Translations under genes and position numbers: made by a program | The notes under the pieces: generated by a model | Seen by the model: the letters and a program-made list of their open reading frames with translations, nothing else | What the model was told of the DNA's origin: nothing | The model's database searches: none | Origin: Beroe ovata | Lineage: Eukaryota > Ctenophora > Nuda > Beroida > Beroidae | Length of the DNA: 52,536 nt | Assembly (NCBI GenBank): GCA_946803715.1 | Contig: CAMPET010000127.1 | Location: 102,454-154,989 of the forward strand | Direction of reading: 5' to 3' | In this document: positions 13,301 through 22,450 of the stretch, in pieces | Numbering within the stretch: position 1 is the stretch's first letter | How the letters are laid out: each line of letters opens with the position of its first letter

Positions 13301-16300
13301 CTGCTCTCCCCCACACACTCTCAGATAGGTTCAGATGTCTCCTAAACCTATACTCGCCTGATATGGATACAGTCTTCCTCAAGGCCCTATCCTTAGCTCT
13401 CCTGTCCCTTGGACAAGTATCCGCAGGAAAGCCCATCTTCGCTCAGCCCCTCGCCACAGACCTGTGCTGGCAAGACCAAGACATATCTGGAACACTGAAC
13501 TATGAGCAGAAGAGGAGAGGTGTGATCCGGGCTACACAGAAAGTATTCCAGTTCTCTCAGACTCAGGCTGAGGAGTTCAGTGCAGGCAGCAAAGCTAAAT
13601 CCGTTGTTAGGATGCCACGTGGCTATACATCACGGTCACCATCACAGCGCCCTCTGTCATACAGTGAGATGGCTACAGCTAGGATGCGGCAGCAGAGGAA
13701 GCTTCAGACACAAAGAGGTCGAGACAAGGCAATCCATCTTGTTAGGAATTACAGAGCTGGTGAACTTCCTGATATTCAACTGGCGTACAAAGACTTCCTA
13801 GGTCCAATCAGTACCATTGCAAACTCATCCGACTCGTTTGCCGCTTTCCTACTGCTGACACTCCTTCAAAACGAGGCATCACTCCATTGTGAGGCTGAGA
13901 TCACGGCTGTGCTCAAAAAAACTTCAAACCAATTTCTGGCCAGGTTTTGCATTGAGATATGCCTAAAAGAATCCTACGTTATGAGTGATATCTCGACAGT
14001 AGCTATCAGGCATCATCAGTATAACTTGGGGATTCTGTGGGCTGAGCAGGCTATCTCCCATCAGAGTGATTGGACTGATCTCTGCAAGTTGTATGGGGCT
14101 ATCGGAGACCACGACTCGGTGCTAGGCATCAGGCAACACCACATGGATGCTGATGCCCAGCTATTGGATGCTGTAACTGCAATGTCTCGTAATAACTTCA
14201 CGTCTGCCCTTACGAAGTTCCAACACCTGACTGAACCTCCAATGGAAGACATGTTGCAGTGCATGCTGAATCTGTGTCAATGGAGTGATATCGGGAGCAC
14301 AGTCAGTGAGATGCCACCTTCCACGATGGCAGCAAATCTGGCACTTCTGTACTCTACCCAACCTTCTGAGACCTTCACTTCTGATGATATAGAGCAAATT
14401 GTCAACAAATACAGTGATTTTCTGGACGTTGAGTCCAATGGACATCTTGCTCTGCTATACAAGCTAATCAATAAGAACGACAAGGCGCTATCGCATATCT
14501 ACGATTCCATTGATTGTTTCATCAAACAGTGGAGGGTATCACAGCAGAATGTGCAGCGACACAAAGTACTCTTCCCTATCCAAAGTCTTGCTGAGTTGCA
14601 TGACTGTGTGGCTAAGCAAGGGGAGCTATCATCACAATGGGAAACATGTTTTCCTGACTCACTCTCCACTCCCATGCATGCATGGTACAGCTTGATAAAC
14701 CAAAGGGAGCGGCTATCGGGTATCAGGAACAGCGGGGAATCATTGTCCGACTCACAGATTGACTGGGATGGTGGCAACATGTCGGGTATCATATTCGCTG
14801 CTGCCAGATCAGCTCTCCGTCAGAATAATGTTGAAGCTGCGAGGAAGTTAGTGGGGAAGTTGGACACCTCGGAAATGAGTAGGGGAGAGCTAGCTGCTTA
14901 CTACGACATTGGTGTGGATGTTGCTATAAGAGCTGGGACCACGTGCGAATCACCTGCGGATCACGTGAAACAGTTGGATCGGTTCATGTCCATGTTGGAC
15001 AAGGATGATCAAAGAGTGGCGAGCGGGCGGGTGAAGTTGGCCATGTCAGCACTCATCTACAACACTCCATCGGCGGGTTATTACGACCCTGTGGAGTTGT
15101 TCGGGGATGGACTTCAGTGCTTCAAGGAGTGTGCTGATACTGTGAGTTCAAGGGAATTCCTGATTCAAAATGCGATTCAATACGGTTTGTGTGTGTTTGT
15201 CATCCATTCTGCTAAAATCCACACTTTTCAGCAGAAGGAAAGCGTAGAAAATCACGAGGTCATGATTGAACTTCTCTCGTCGGAGATCCAGAGTCCATCT
15301 CCCATCGTACAGGCCCATCACGTGGCTGAAATGGGGAAACTCCTGCAGCGCCTCACACTTTCCGCTATGAGGTATGTAATTACATGCACTGGCTCACGCT
15401 CATGTTTGAGGCCTCAGAGTTGTGAGGCACATAACTTAGGAATATAGGGCGTGTTACGTGTAATGTTATTAATTTTTGGACTGGTCACTGGGTAATTCGT
15501 ATTCTGTTCTCGCTGAGATTAATTCATCAACCCAACCCCCGTTCATGATAGGTTAGATAGCCGGAAAGCTCGTCTCCTGTTCCCGTACGTGCTGCAATCA
15601 GTGGATGAGGGGTGTGAGGATTTCATAAGACAGGTAATTCACACTCCTGTGTTTATCTATTAATATTATCAGCATCCGAAATGGATCCTATTATTATAGA
15701 ACATTATATTACTGTTCATGTGTGCAGTTTTGCAGAGCTGGATTAACCTGGCTGCACGGTGTTTCAGGCAAGTGCGGTGCCATCATGGATGTTTATAGAG
15801 TGGCTATCACAGCTCTTGGCTTTTGTCACAACACCAGCAGTTGCTTACCAGGCAATACAAGTGATAGCAATGGTAGCTCGAGACTACCCTGGAGCATTGA
15901 CCTATCTGTGGAGGTGAGTACAGCTACAGTCTCGACAACTCGAAATGTTGCCATATTATGTGACGTGTGTAACTGTCATAATGTCATATTTTGTGACGTG
16001 TGTTGTCACATATTGTGACGTGTGTTGTCATTTGTTGTGACGTGTATAATCATATGTTGTAACGTCAGACATTAACGATATGACGATCATCTCAACAGGG
16101 TCAGTGTTGAAGACTGGAAAAGTCTCCCTGACACAATCACCCCTCATGTGGATGAAATAACGTCCCTTATTGGGGAGGACAGCACAGGACCTGCTTTCCT
16201 CGACGCTCTGTCCACTCTGTCATCACCTGACATGCTCCTGAAGGATCTCATCGATGAGATGGCTGTCAGGGGCCGTGACACTCAGACCGACTACCTAGAC

Positions 16301-19300
16301 AAGATGACACGAGCATTGTTCACCAAAAACTCATTGTCTGATGTGAGGAACAACTTTGCGATGAAACACAAGCAGTCCTGGACCTCCTTATTGGGGAAGA
16401 TAAGCAAGGTCGGTAGTGAGACCTTCACCATGAATCATTGCACAGCTTCGTACTATGTTGACAGCATTGTGATCTATTATTACACAGCTTTATAATTGTG
16501 GTTTGACCACCATGACCAGGTAACAGTGGTAGAGAAGAAGGTGGACGAGCTACGGAAATATCACGAGAAAGTGAAGAATGTTCCCACGGGAAGGAATGCT
16601 AAGGGAGGACCCACTCTCTCACAGTACTCTAGATGGTTCCACAGCTACTCTCCCAACTCGCTAGAGTTACCTGGTAAACACATTATACCGGCTGTGAACT
16701 CCAATGGATAATATTGATCAGATGATACGTATATTTAAAGTCATGCGGTCTGATATGAACTCGACATCATGCAATGAATTGAGGGACTTATATCCGCTCT
16801 GCACTCTGCAGGACAGTACGACGGTGCCTCTAAGCCGTGTCCGGAAATGCACAGGAAGATTGCCAAGTTTGAGGAATCTATCACTGTGCTAGCGTCTCTC
16901 CGTAAACCGGTCAAGATGAGTATGCTATTGGACAATGGGGAGAGGGCGAGTGTGTTGGTGAAGGGAGGAGAGGACTTGAGAACAGACCAGAGGGTGATGC
17001 AGGTGAGATAAGTGGTGCGATCAACTTGCTATCCGACTTCATACCCGGTGCTATGCTTATGTCTTGATAGGGAAATGTCCCGTGACACCCTAAAGCAGGC
17101 CAATTCAAACATGAGGGGGAAAGCATAGCTTCCTAGGTCGACGATAACTTTCCAGTGATAACTTCCCATTTCAGCTATTGAAAGTCATGGACTCCAACTT
17201 GCGGAGCACTCTGAGAGACGCGTCTCTCCGCACTTATGACGTCATACCCCTCTCCAACAACCTGGGCATGATAGCGTGGCTGCCCAACACGACCACCATC
17301 AAGTCCCTGCTTTTCAGCGATGAGGCTAGCAAGAAGATCGCGGCTGACACCAGTAATCAGTATTCTTCATGGATATCCAAATTCAAATCTTACACCAAGG
17401 TTAATTGCAGCTGACTCTATTGGTTGAATTACAATTGCTCGACACAAAACTATTTGTCACAGCGTAATAAACAAGCAGCTTCTTCTGAGTTACGTTCGTT
17501 TGTGACGCACAACTTGAAATGTTCTAGTAGTATATCTCATTCTCTTGTTAGAGGGCCATATATTATATCGCTGTTGCGTTTACAAAGAGCAGAGTTCGCA
17601 CATCGACTGGTAGAGTATACTTGGGTCAAACTAGTTTATCGCCAGATCAGCAACGTATATAGGAATCATTCAACAGCATATAAGTAGCATTATCAGTCAA
17701 CAGATATCAGTATGAGTAAAGGATGAGATGTCAGCTCGACCATTACAGCGTCCACTGTCCACCCTAAACTTCAGTATTCCGTTTTTCCTCTTGGTTTTCT
17801 TCATTTGTGGAATTGACGGGTTGCCTCGATCTCAACAACGTCTTCCCTACCCTTTCGAGAGCAAACTTCCGTGATTTTGGTGTCAGGAACAGGTATACAA
17901 TGGGATCAAAAACAGCCTGCACGAGCGATGGAAGTGACGTCATAGAGAAGCTGACGGGGAACACATCGCCACGATCCCGAAGTGCCAGGATGTAGAATGG
18001 TGTGATGATCAGTAGGAGCATGTTGGTGAAACTTCCCAAGTTCAGGATACAGATTTTTGCTGCACAGAACAATTTACTCTTTCCGCAGAATCTCCTGTTC
18101 TTCAGTAGGTAGATGATAGCTATCAGTGAGGAGAGAAGTGAGAGGAAATGGACCACAACGGGCGCCCCGTAGTACACAATGAGGTTTTCCTTCTTCTCCA
18201 AGAAATTGAATGAGCCGATCGTTAGGCCGATTGCGCTGATGAAAGTGTTGCTCGCGACCTGTCCTCCAAAGATATGGATGGAATGGAGAGCCAGCGTCCA
18301 AAGAAATGATACCACGAGATAGGTGTACACCAGAGTGGGACTAATGTTCTGTAGAGGTGACACGATCTGTACGGCCCGAGTGGACCCAATGAGAGACAAG
18401 ACAAAGTATGAGAACTGCATGACAACCCAGCTGAGCAGGGACATGACCTTGTGGAATGGACTGATGTCACGCGTCACGAACGGGTAATGGTATCTCCCGG
18501 TGGGGTCGAGGAAAAGGGAGAGGTAGTTTGTCGAGCATATCAAGGTGGTGAGGAGGTCTGTGACAGCGAGCAATCTGAATAGGAATTTAGCGAGGGACGG
18601 GGGATGCTGGTTGTTGTAGAGATACACAATCGGGTTTGTTGAGATGGATGCCATTGCAAGGAGAATTGTCAATGCTGAGAAGATGTTTGCGTAAGAGGAA
18701 TCGTAGATATGTTCCCCGAGATTCATGAAGCTGTTGTTTTTACTGGCAGGTATCATCTCTTTTCCTGTGATACAAGTTACTGCTTTCGATTGCATCAAAT
18801 TGACGTGTTATTATGTGATTTTAATACTCATATAGATGAGCTATGCTCTTTTCAGATGTACCAACGATCCAGCGCGGGCGATGTCGAATTACAAAGAAAG
18901 AAACTAACATCTCGAATAACCGACAAAATGCTCAAGTCAGTCCTGATCAAGTTATCAAGGTGTTCAAACACATTTGTCAGCCTTCGCAAGTGAGTATGGG
19001 TGCGAGGGTTGCAATATGAATATTCATATCACGAAACGCTATAGCAGATTTCTCGAAGATATATGGAACCGCGAACAACTATGAAATAACTGTCGTGGGA
19101 GCCGTCTTCGTGCTTTCCTAATCTGATATAAAGAATGCTTTTTTATACGCTTATTAAATGCTACAAAATTTCAACCCAAAAGAAAGGATTATACGCTTAA
19201 CGTTCCTTATGTTCCGAACGCTAAAATTTCTTAATGTACGCGTTCACAAACTATTATGGCAACAAAATCGACAACCCATCGATTATAAGCGATTTAAAAT

Positions 19301-20840
19301 GAACGCGTTTCAATCTCCCTTGCCACTACTTTAAGTAAACGTTCAATTCGTTCACTACAACTAAGACTCATAGTCTCACGAGGGTTATAATCCAAGAAAA
19401 TAGGTTTAAATAGGTTTAAATAGGTTTATATTATAACCCATCAAAGTATCGCCTACCATCTACTACATACTCGATATATCGTTTCTTGGCTCCGATTCAG
19501 AAGTTGAGCACCGTATAATCAAATAATACCTTCTGGCGTGAGGGATACGTGCGATAATGCACGAACGCAGTGAGGGCGAGCACGTATCACGAAAACAGCC
19601 AGAAGGTATTATGTGTTATAATCCTGCACTGCGAGCACCATTATCAGAAATATAGAGCATGCATTATTAGCGGAAATAATGCCCGGAGAGTATTATAATC
19701 CCTATAGATAAGACTGGTAATCCCTATAGACTGATACCCATACACCAGGAAGTTTGTTTCGACACACATCAGCATGTGTTTGTGTCACTGGATACTGGGA
19801 GTCGGTGATAGGCACCTCGATAACTTTCTCCTGGACACGTCCACCGGAGAACTCATCGGAATTGATTTCGGACACGTTTTCGGGACTGCAACCACGGTAT
19901 GTGCAGACACGTGCACCCAATCCCACTCTTACCCACCAGTAACCACACACATTCCCCCTCTCTGGTCTCTGCAACACCAGTAGTCACACTCATTCCCATT
20001 CTCTACCTCACCAGTCACCCACTATACTTCACCACCACTCTACTTCACCCTCATTTCCAATTCCCAATTCCACATCCCCTTCGCCACTGGTTGTCACTTC
20101 TCCATCCCCTTCGTACCCCACCTCTCATTGTCATATGCTCCCTCAACACATCCTAACTCAACATTACCCTCACCTCGACTGATACAAAATAGTGAAATCT
20201 CACTTTCAGTTGCTCCCCGTGCCCGAGCTAATGCCATGTCGCATAACTCCCCAATTCGAGGGAGTGATTGCTCCAGTGGGAGTTGATGCAGCAATGCGCA
20301 GACCCATGGCGAAGGCGCTTTCTGCACTGCGACAGATCAGGACGGTACTGTTCTGTTTGATGGATGTGTTTGTGAGAGAGCCCACTCTTGATTGGTGCAA
20401 ATACTCCAAGAAACACTCTACACGGAAAGGTAAACTTCGTTAGGAGAATATTTTCTTTTTCTTCGCAACTTTTCTCACTCTAGTTATCTGTTCCATCACC
20501 TTGTGTGATGTCCGTTCACCTCGAATTTACAAGCTGTTATTTATATTATCCAGGTGATAGTAACAAAGACAATTGGTACCCCCGTGCTAAAGTGGAGACT
20601 GCACGCAGAAAGTTGGAGCTCGGCAACCCGTCCGCAATCATGAGAGACGAGCTGAAGGAGAATGTACACGTGGGTAAGGAGGTGGCATTCGGTCGCGTTG
20701 CCATGGGAGACAAGAGCCCGCGCGCGCGGGTTGGGGATGTGTGCAGGAGTGAGGATGAACAGGTGATGTGCTTGTTGGAACTAGCAACGGACCCCAATGT
20801 CCTGGGCAGACAATATGAGGGTCTTCAGACATGGATTTGA
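2840..20840 (+). CDS. PRKDC: DNA-dependent protein kinase catalytic subunit (DNA-PKcs), 3' half of gene
   Basis: DNA-PKcs is the giant nuclear PI3K-like kinase that works with Ku in non-homologous end joining. Exons read from the sequence: 5208-5355, 8055-8179, 8760-8860, 10122-10245, 10740-10878, 11008-11133, 11542-11668, 12017-12212, 12303-13001, 13111-15371, 15552-15633, 15768-15913, 16099-16408, 16520-16673, 16812-17002, 17175-17399, 18856-18989, 19749-19896, 20210-20429, 20554-20840. All junctions are GT-AG, phases agree throughout, and the sum is 5,943 nt (1,980 codons plus stop). Earlier exons 2840-3065, 4225-4410 and 4841-5048 are less sure: 4410 ends in phase 0 but 4841 needs phase 2. 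Identity rests on the GELPDIQ segment, the kinase loop [22 protein letters not shown] and a C-terminal TWI stop. Human DNA-PKcs is about 4,100 residues, so the N-terminal half lies before the window. Confidence 0.93.
3074..3146. repeat. (GT/CTGT)n microsatellite in PRKDC intron
   Basis: A GTGTCT-type run starts 8 bp after the donor of the exon ending at 3065. It makes the first part of the intron almost pure TG/TC. Confidence 0.9.
3147..4018. other. PRKDC intron, no further feature seen
   Basis: AT-rich intron sequence with scattered GACACT motifs from about 3905 on, which grade into the 103 bp tandem repeat. No coding frame with family resemblance was found. Confidence 0.5.
4019..4251 (+). 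repeat. 103 bp tandem repeat that duplicates an intron/exon boundary
   Basis: Two near-identical units (about 4019-4121 and 4122-4224) are followed by a third partial copy that runs into the exon at 4225. Each later unit begins with the acceptor-like TGATTCAG and the first codons of the exon (GTGATAGAGGTTGACAC). Read from the acceptor at 4121/4122, the frame reaches TGA after 15 codons. Only the last copy therefore opens into the full exon. Differences between copies are a few point changes, so the duplication is recent. Confidence 0.9.
4752..4781. repeat. Perfect 30 bp palindrome
   Basis: Two 15 bp arms (CTAGGTACGTGTCAC and its exact reverse complement) meet with no spacer in the intron between the exons near 4410 and 4841. 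The centre is the E-box CACGTG. Confidence 0.95.
5356..8054. other. Long PRKDC intron with simple repeats and a hairpin
   Basis: No coding frame was recognised. The intron holds a (TA)n run at about 6055-6078, a strong stem-loop at 6751-6792 (CAGGTGAC facing GTCACCTG with flanking GGCG/CGCC pairs), and a CA microsatellite at 7326-7388 containing the single N at 7353. The exons on each side join in phase (G|AT), so no exon need be missing here. Confidence 0.7.
8224..8332. repeat. Tandem repeat with GTCGACCCCA core
   Basis: Three to four copies of a unit of about 25-30 bp with core GTCGACCCCAATAT and TGGTGCA, the last degenerate, follow a PRKDC donor site. Confidence 0.8.
8861..10121. other. 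PRKDC intron with GT microsatellites
   Basis: No exon recognised. GT/GTGAGTGTC runs lie at 9439-9532 and 9973-10006. The flanking exons join in phase (AG|G). Confidence 0.7.
10212..10793 (+). repeat. Duplicated exon/intron block on both sides of an N
   Basis: 10212-10552 and 10554-10793 are two versions of the same stretch: end of one PRKDC exon, intron, and start of the next exon ([17 protein letters not shown] in both). They differ by point changes, small indels and the 88 bp hairpin. The first copy stops at the N inside the exon and the second continues to the proper donor at 10878. This is best read as two haplotypes joined end to end by the assembler. Confidence 0.85.
10249..10336. mobile_element. 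88 bp hairpin MITE with 6 bp target duplication
   Basis: Arms beginning GGGGGGTCCGACTACCTGCGG on the left and the near-complement ending CCGCTGGTAGTCTGACCCC on the right form a hairpin. It is flanked by AAGGTA on both sides (10243-10248 and 10337-10342). The second, near-identical version of this locus after the N at 10553 has a single AAGGTA and no insert, so it serves as the empty site. The duplicated AAGGTA is the PRKDC splice donor AAG|GTA itself. No coding capacity. Confidence 0.85.
13111..15371 (+). CDS. PRKDC: PRKDC large exon (linker and FAT region)
   Basis: This 2,261 nt exon is by far the longest of the gene and encodes about 753 residues. It starts after a TTTCAG acceptor and ends in phase 2 at AG before GTATGT. 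Residues near 13740-13790 ([13 protein letters not shown]) match the conserved human DNA-PKcs segment around GDLPDIQ. The rest is helical-repeat sequence expected of the FAT domain. An RS-rich stretch ([15 protein letters not shown]) around 13609-13650 falls where vertebrate DNA-PKcs has its autophosphorylation cluster region. Correspondence of individual sites is not established. Confidence 0.9.
15922..16070. repeat. Degenerate tandem repeat, TGTGACGTGTGT units
   Basis: About five copies of a unit near 25 bp (GTCATATTTTGTGACGTGTG type) fill the intron between the PRKDC exons ending at 15913 and starting at 16099. Each contains a TGACGT core. Confidence 0.85.
16812..20840 (+). CDS. PRKDC: PRKDC kinase domain and FATC exons
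   Basis: Six exons encode the kinase end. Exon 16812-17002 gives the start of the kinase with the ATP-contacting lysine in [14 protein letters not shown]. Exon 17175-17399 continues the N-lobe/C-lobe junction. Exon 19749-19896 holds the catalytic loop [10 protein letters not shown] (Asp, His and Asn all kept) and the metal-binding DFG in GIDFGHVFG. Exon 20210-20429 starts LLPVPELMP. The last exon carries NWYPRAKVE and the FATC end ATDPNVLGR, with stop at 20838-20840. All catalytic residues of an active PI3K-like kinase are present. The intron 17400-18855 houses a receptor gene on the opposite strand. Confidence 0.93.
17764..18798 (-). CDS. Class A G-protein-coupled receptor nested in a PRKDC intron, intronless
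   Basis: A 344-residue single-exon frame with seven hydrophobic segments, predicted to sit in the plasma membrane. TM2 has the usual LAVTD (LAxxD). The TM3 end is STRAVQ, keeping the arginine of DRY. TM7 has DPIVYLF (the DPxxY form). The tail is short and rich in Asn and Glu. The whole gene lies inside the PRKDC intron 17400-18855 on the opposite strand. Its start codon is only 57 bp from the PRKDC exon at 18856, so its 5' UTR or promoter must overlap that exon unless it is spliced. It shares the intronless and antisense arrangement of the receptor at 1611-2711. The ligand is unknown. Confidence 0.87.
   Translation of the reverse strand: MMQSKAVTCITGKEMIPASKNNSFMNLGEHIYDSSYANIFSALTILLAMASISTNPIVYLYNNQHPPSLAKFLFRLLAVTDLLTTLICSTNYLSLFLDPTGRYHYPFVTRDISPFHKVMSLLSWVVMQFSYFVLSLIGSTRAVQIVSPLQNISPTLVYTYLVVSFLWTLALHSIHIFGGQVASNTFISAIGLTIGSFNFLEKKENLIVYYGAPVVVHFLSLLSSLIAIIYLLKNRRFCGKSKLFCAAKICILNLGSFTNMLLLIITPFYILALRDRGDVFPVSFSMTSLPSLVQAVFDPIVYLFLTPKSRKFALERVGKTLLRSRQPVNSTNEENQEEKRNTEV
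18990..19748. other. PRKDC intron with an inverted-repeat element
   Basis: No exon. A TAGGTTTAAA triplet repeat lies near 19400-19430. An inverted repeat at about 19526-19612 has arms ATAATACCTTCTGGC and GCCAGAAGGTATTAT around about 57 bp, with an inner partial pairing (GATACGTGC and GCACGTATC). It resembles a small MITE, but clear target duplications were not found. Confidence 0.7.
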
Positions 20841-20925
20841 ATACGGAATACCTTTAACTTTCGATAGGTTCAATTTTAGCGCTATTACTATTTGGTATTT
20901 AGACTCATCAGAAAATTTATTTATA

Positions 20926-20968
20926 AACCCACAGAACAAAAGCTCAAAGCAAGGCTTACAGCAATAAA
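20926..20968. terminator. Candidate convergent polyadenylation signals
   Basis: AATAAA at 20963-20968 lies 123 bp after the PRKDC stop on the plus strand. TTTATT at 20926-20931 reads AATAAA on the minus strand, about 250 bp after the stop of the TSP1 gene. If both are used, the two 3' UTRs overlap tail to tail. Confidence 0.4.
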
Positions 20969-21179
20969 TCTAGCTTAGTTTCGGCCTCAGCCATCTGTCC
21001 CCATTCTCTGCACGCCCACAAAACTACACGACCAAGCGATAACACTCTGATACACATTTGCACTTGCAGTCACAACCCTGTTAATTGAGTCAATAATTGA
21101 CCGAGAGTCCCTGCATTCTCAATATCTCCATTATTCTTGGTTCGATAAATCGACAATGTCGCATGTTGAAGCACACCCC

Positions 21180-22450
21180 TCAACTTTTAATAGACACTGA
21201 CGGTTGGAAGAGCTCCGCGAAGAAGTTTGTCGTGAGTTCGCGTGACAGCCGTCTGTCTGACAGTTCAGTGACAGGTATATCAGGGAGTCGTTTCTTCCTG
21301 CCAGCGCGGCACGCAATTATGGACAGTCCGACACAGCAGAAACAGAGCACCACCACAATAGCGCTGCCGATGAGCCTTCCCTTCACTAGATCTGAAGCTG
21401 AAATGAGCATTTGTAATTAATGGTTATCATCACAAATGCAATAATGGTTGTCATCACAAATGAAAATCCGTATTGAGGATTAAAGTTTGAAAATCGTACT
21501 CATAGCTACTTAGTAGTAGTACTCACTCACTTTTCTCAATGCAGCACTTGCCGTAGTTAGCTTCCTTACATACGCAAGCGTCCAATTCTTCCGAAAACTC
21601 CCCATCATTATAACACAACATGCCTTTGCATACCTGCAAAGATACCCACGTGTAATTATCATGACGATTATCACGCGGTAGTAATGACGATTATCACGCG
21701 TTCATTCAGTTGTTTGACGATTGTCACGCAATTGTTATGGTGACTATCACGCGTTATTCATGACGATTATTACGCGGTTGCTATGACGATAATAATCACT
21801 CGGTTTTTATGGCGATTTCTCTAGATTTTCATGTGACTCACTTGTTCCTCGACGAGTAATATCTGTGTACAGGGTGTGCCACCACACTCCGCCTCCCGTG
21901 TTACTTCTCTCCGTCTTTCCCTGTGTGCGTGAGACATGATTCGAGACTGGTTATTTCATCGAGAGTTTTATGGAAGTCGTCTCATGGTGTGAAGTCAGAG
22001 TTAACGATGCTGCCCGCCCACAATGTAAGATTTGACAAAAGAACGAGTATATTATACGGGTGTTATAAGTTTTATTGTGTGTTGTTAGGGATCACTATTC
22101 ATGTCCATTGTTGTTTGGCTAGAGCATACACACAAACACAATATGCACACGCAAGTGTCTAGTTTTTAATATGGGATCGTTCACGAATTATATAATCAGG
22201 CTAGAAGGGTAACCATCAAAAGATTACACTGCAAGTCATTGTAGCAAATACTGTAAATATGATCACGGATAAGGTTTCTTAATGGAACATATTTTGATAA
22301 CACGTGTGTCTATGTGTGCGTTCCCGAATATGAAGTAGTTGTTGACTCACTTTCTAGAGGGCATTCCCCCACACGCGTACAGACACTGACTCCACTCACT
22401 CCACTCGCCCACTTTACAGTCTACAGGGTCTTGGCACGTTCCGGACCCCT
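21180..22450 (-). CDS. Single-pass membrane protein with a thrombospondin type 1 repeat, 3' end of gene
   Basis: Four exons in phase, in order 22351-22450, 21842-21920, 21531-21633 and 21180-21397. The first two encode a thrombospondin type 1 repeat: WSEWSQC, ACGG, then the basic strand KERRREVTREAECGGTPC. The third encodes a small cysteine-rich segment (VCKGMLCYNDGEF, then CVCK and KCC). The last gives a stretch of about 21 hydrophobic residues (LIGSAIVVVLCFCCVGLSII), a basic stop-transfer RAGRKKR and a cytoplasmic tail of about 40 residues ending at TGA 21180-21182. The protein is therefore type I, with an extracellular adhesion or signalling module. Upstream exons with a signal peptide should lie above 22450 but were not found. 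No specific family was recognised. Confidence 0.8.
21655..21808. repeat. Minisatellite, ATGACGATTATCACGCG units
   Basis: About six degenerate units of 25-32 bp with core GACGATTATCACGCG lie in the intron between the second and third listed exons of the TSP1 membrane protein gene. Confidence 0.88.

Noticed and set aside
15727-15767. Longer version of the PRKDC exon starting after TGTGCAG at 15727
   Set aside because: That frame meets a stop. Starting at 15768 after GTTTCAG gives the conserved [11 protein letters not shown] in phase with both neighbours.
15722-16018. Plus-strand frame of 98 codons over a PRKDC exon
   Set aside because: It is the wrong frame of exon 15768-15913, running on into intronic repeat.
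21661-21800. CRISPR-like regular repeats
   Set aside because: Units are contiguous and degenerate without unique spacers, and the genome is animal. This is a minisatellite.
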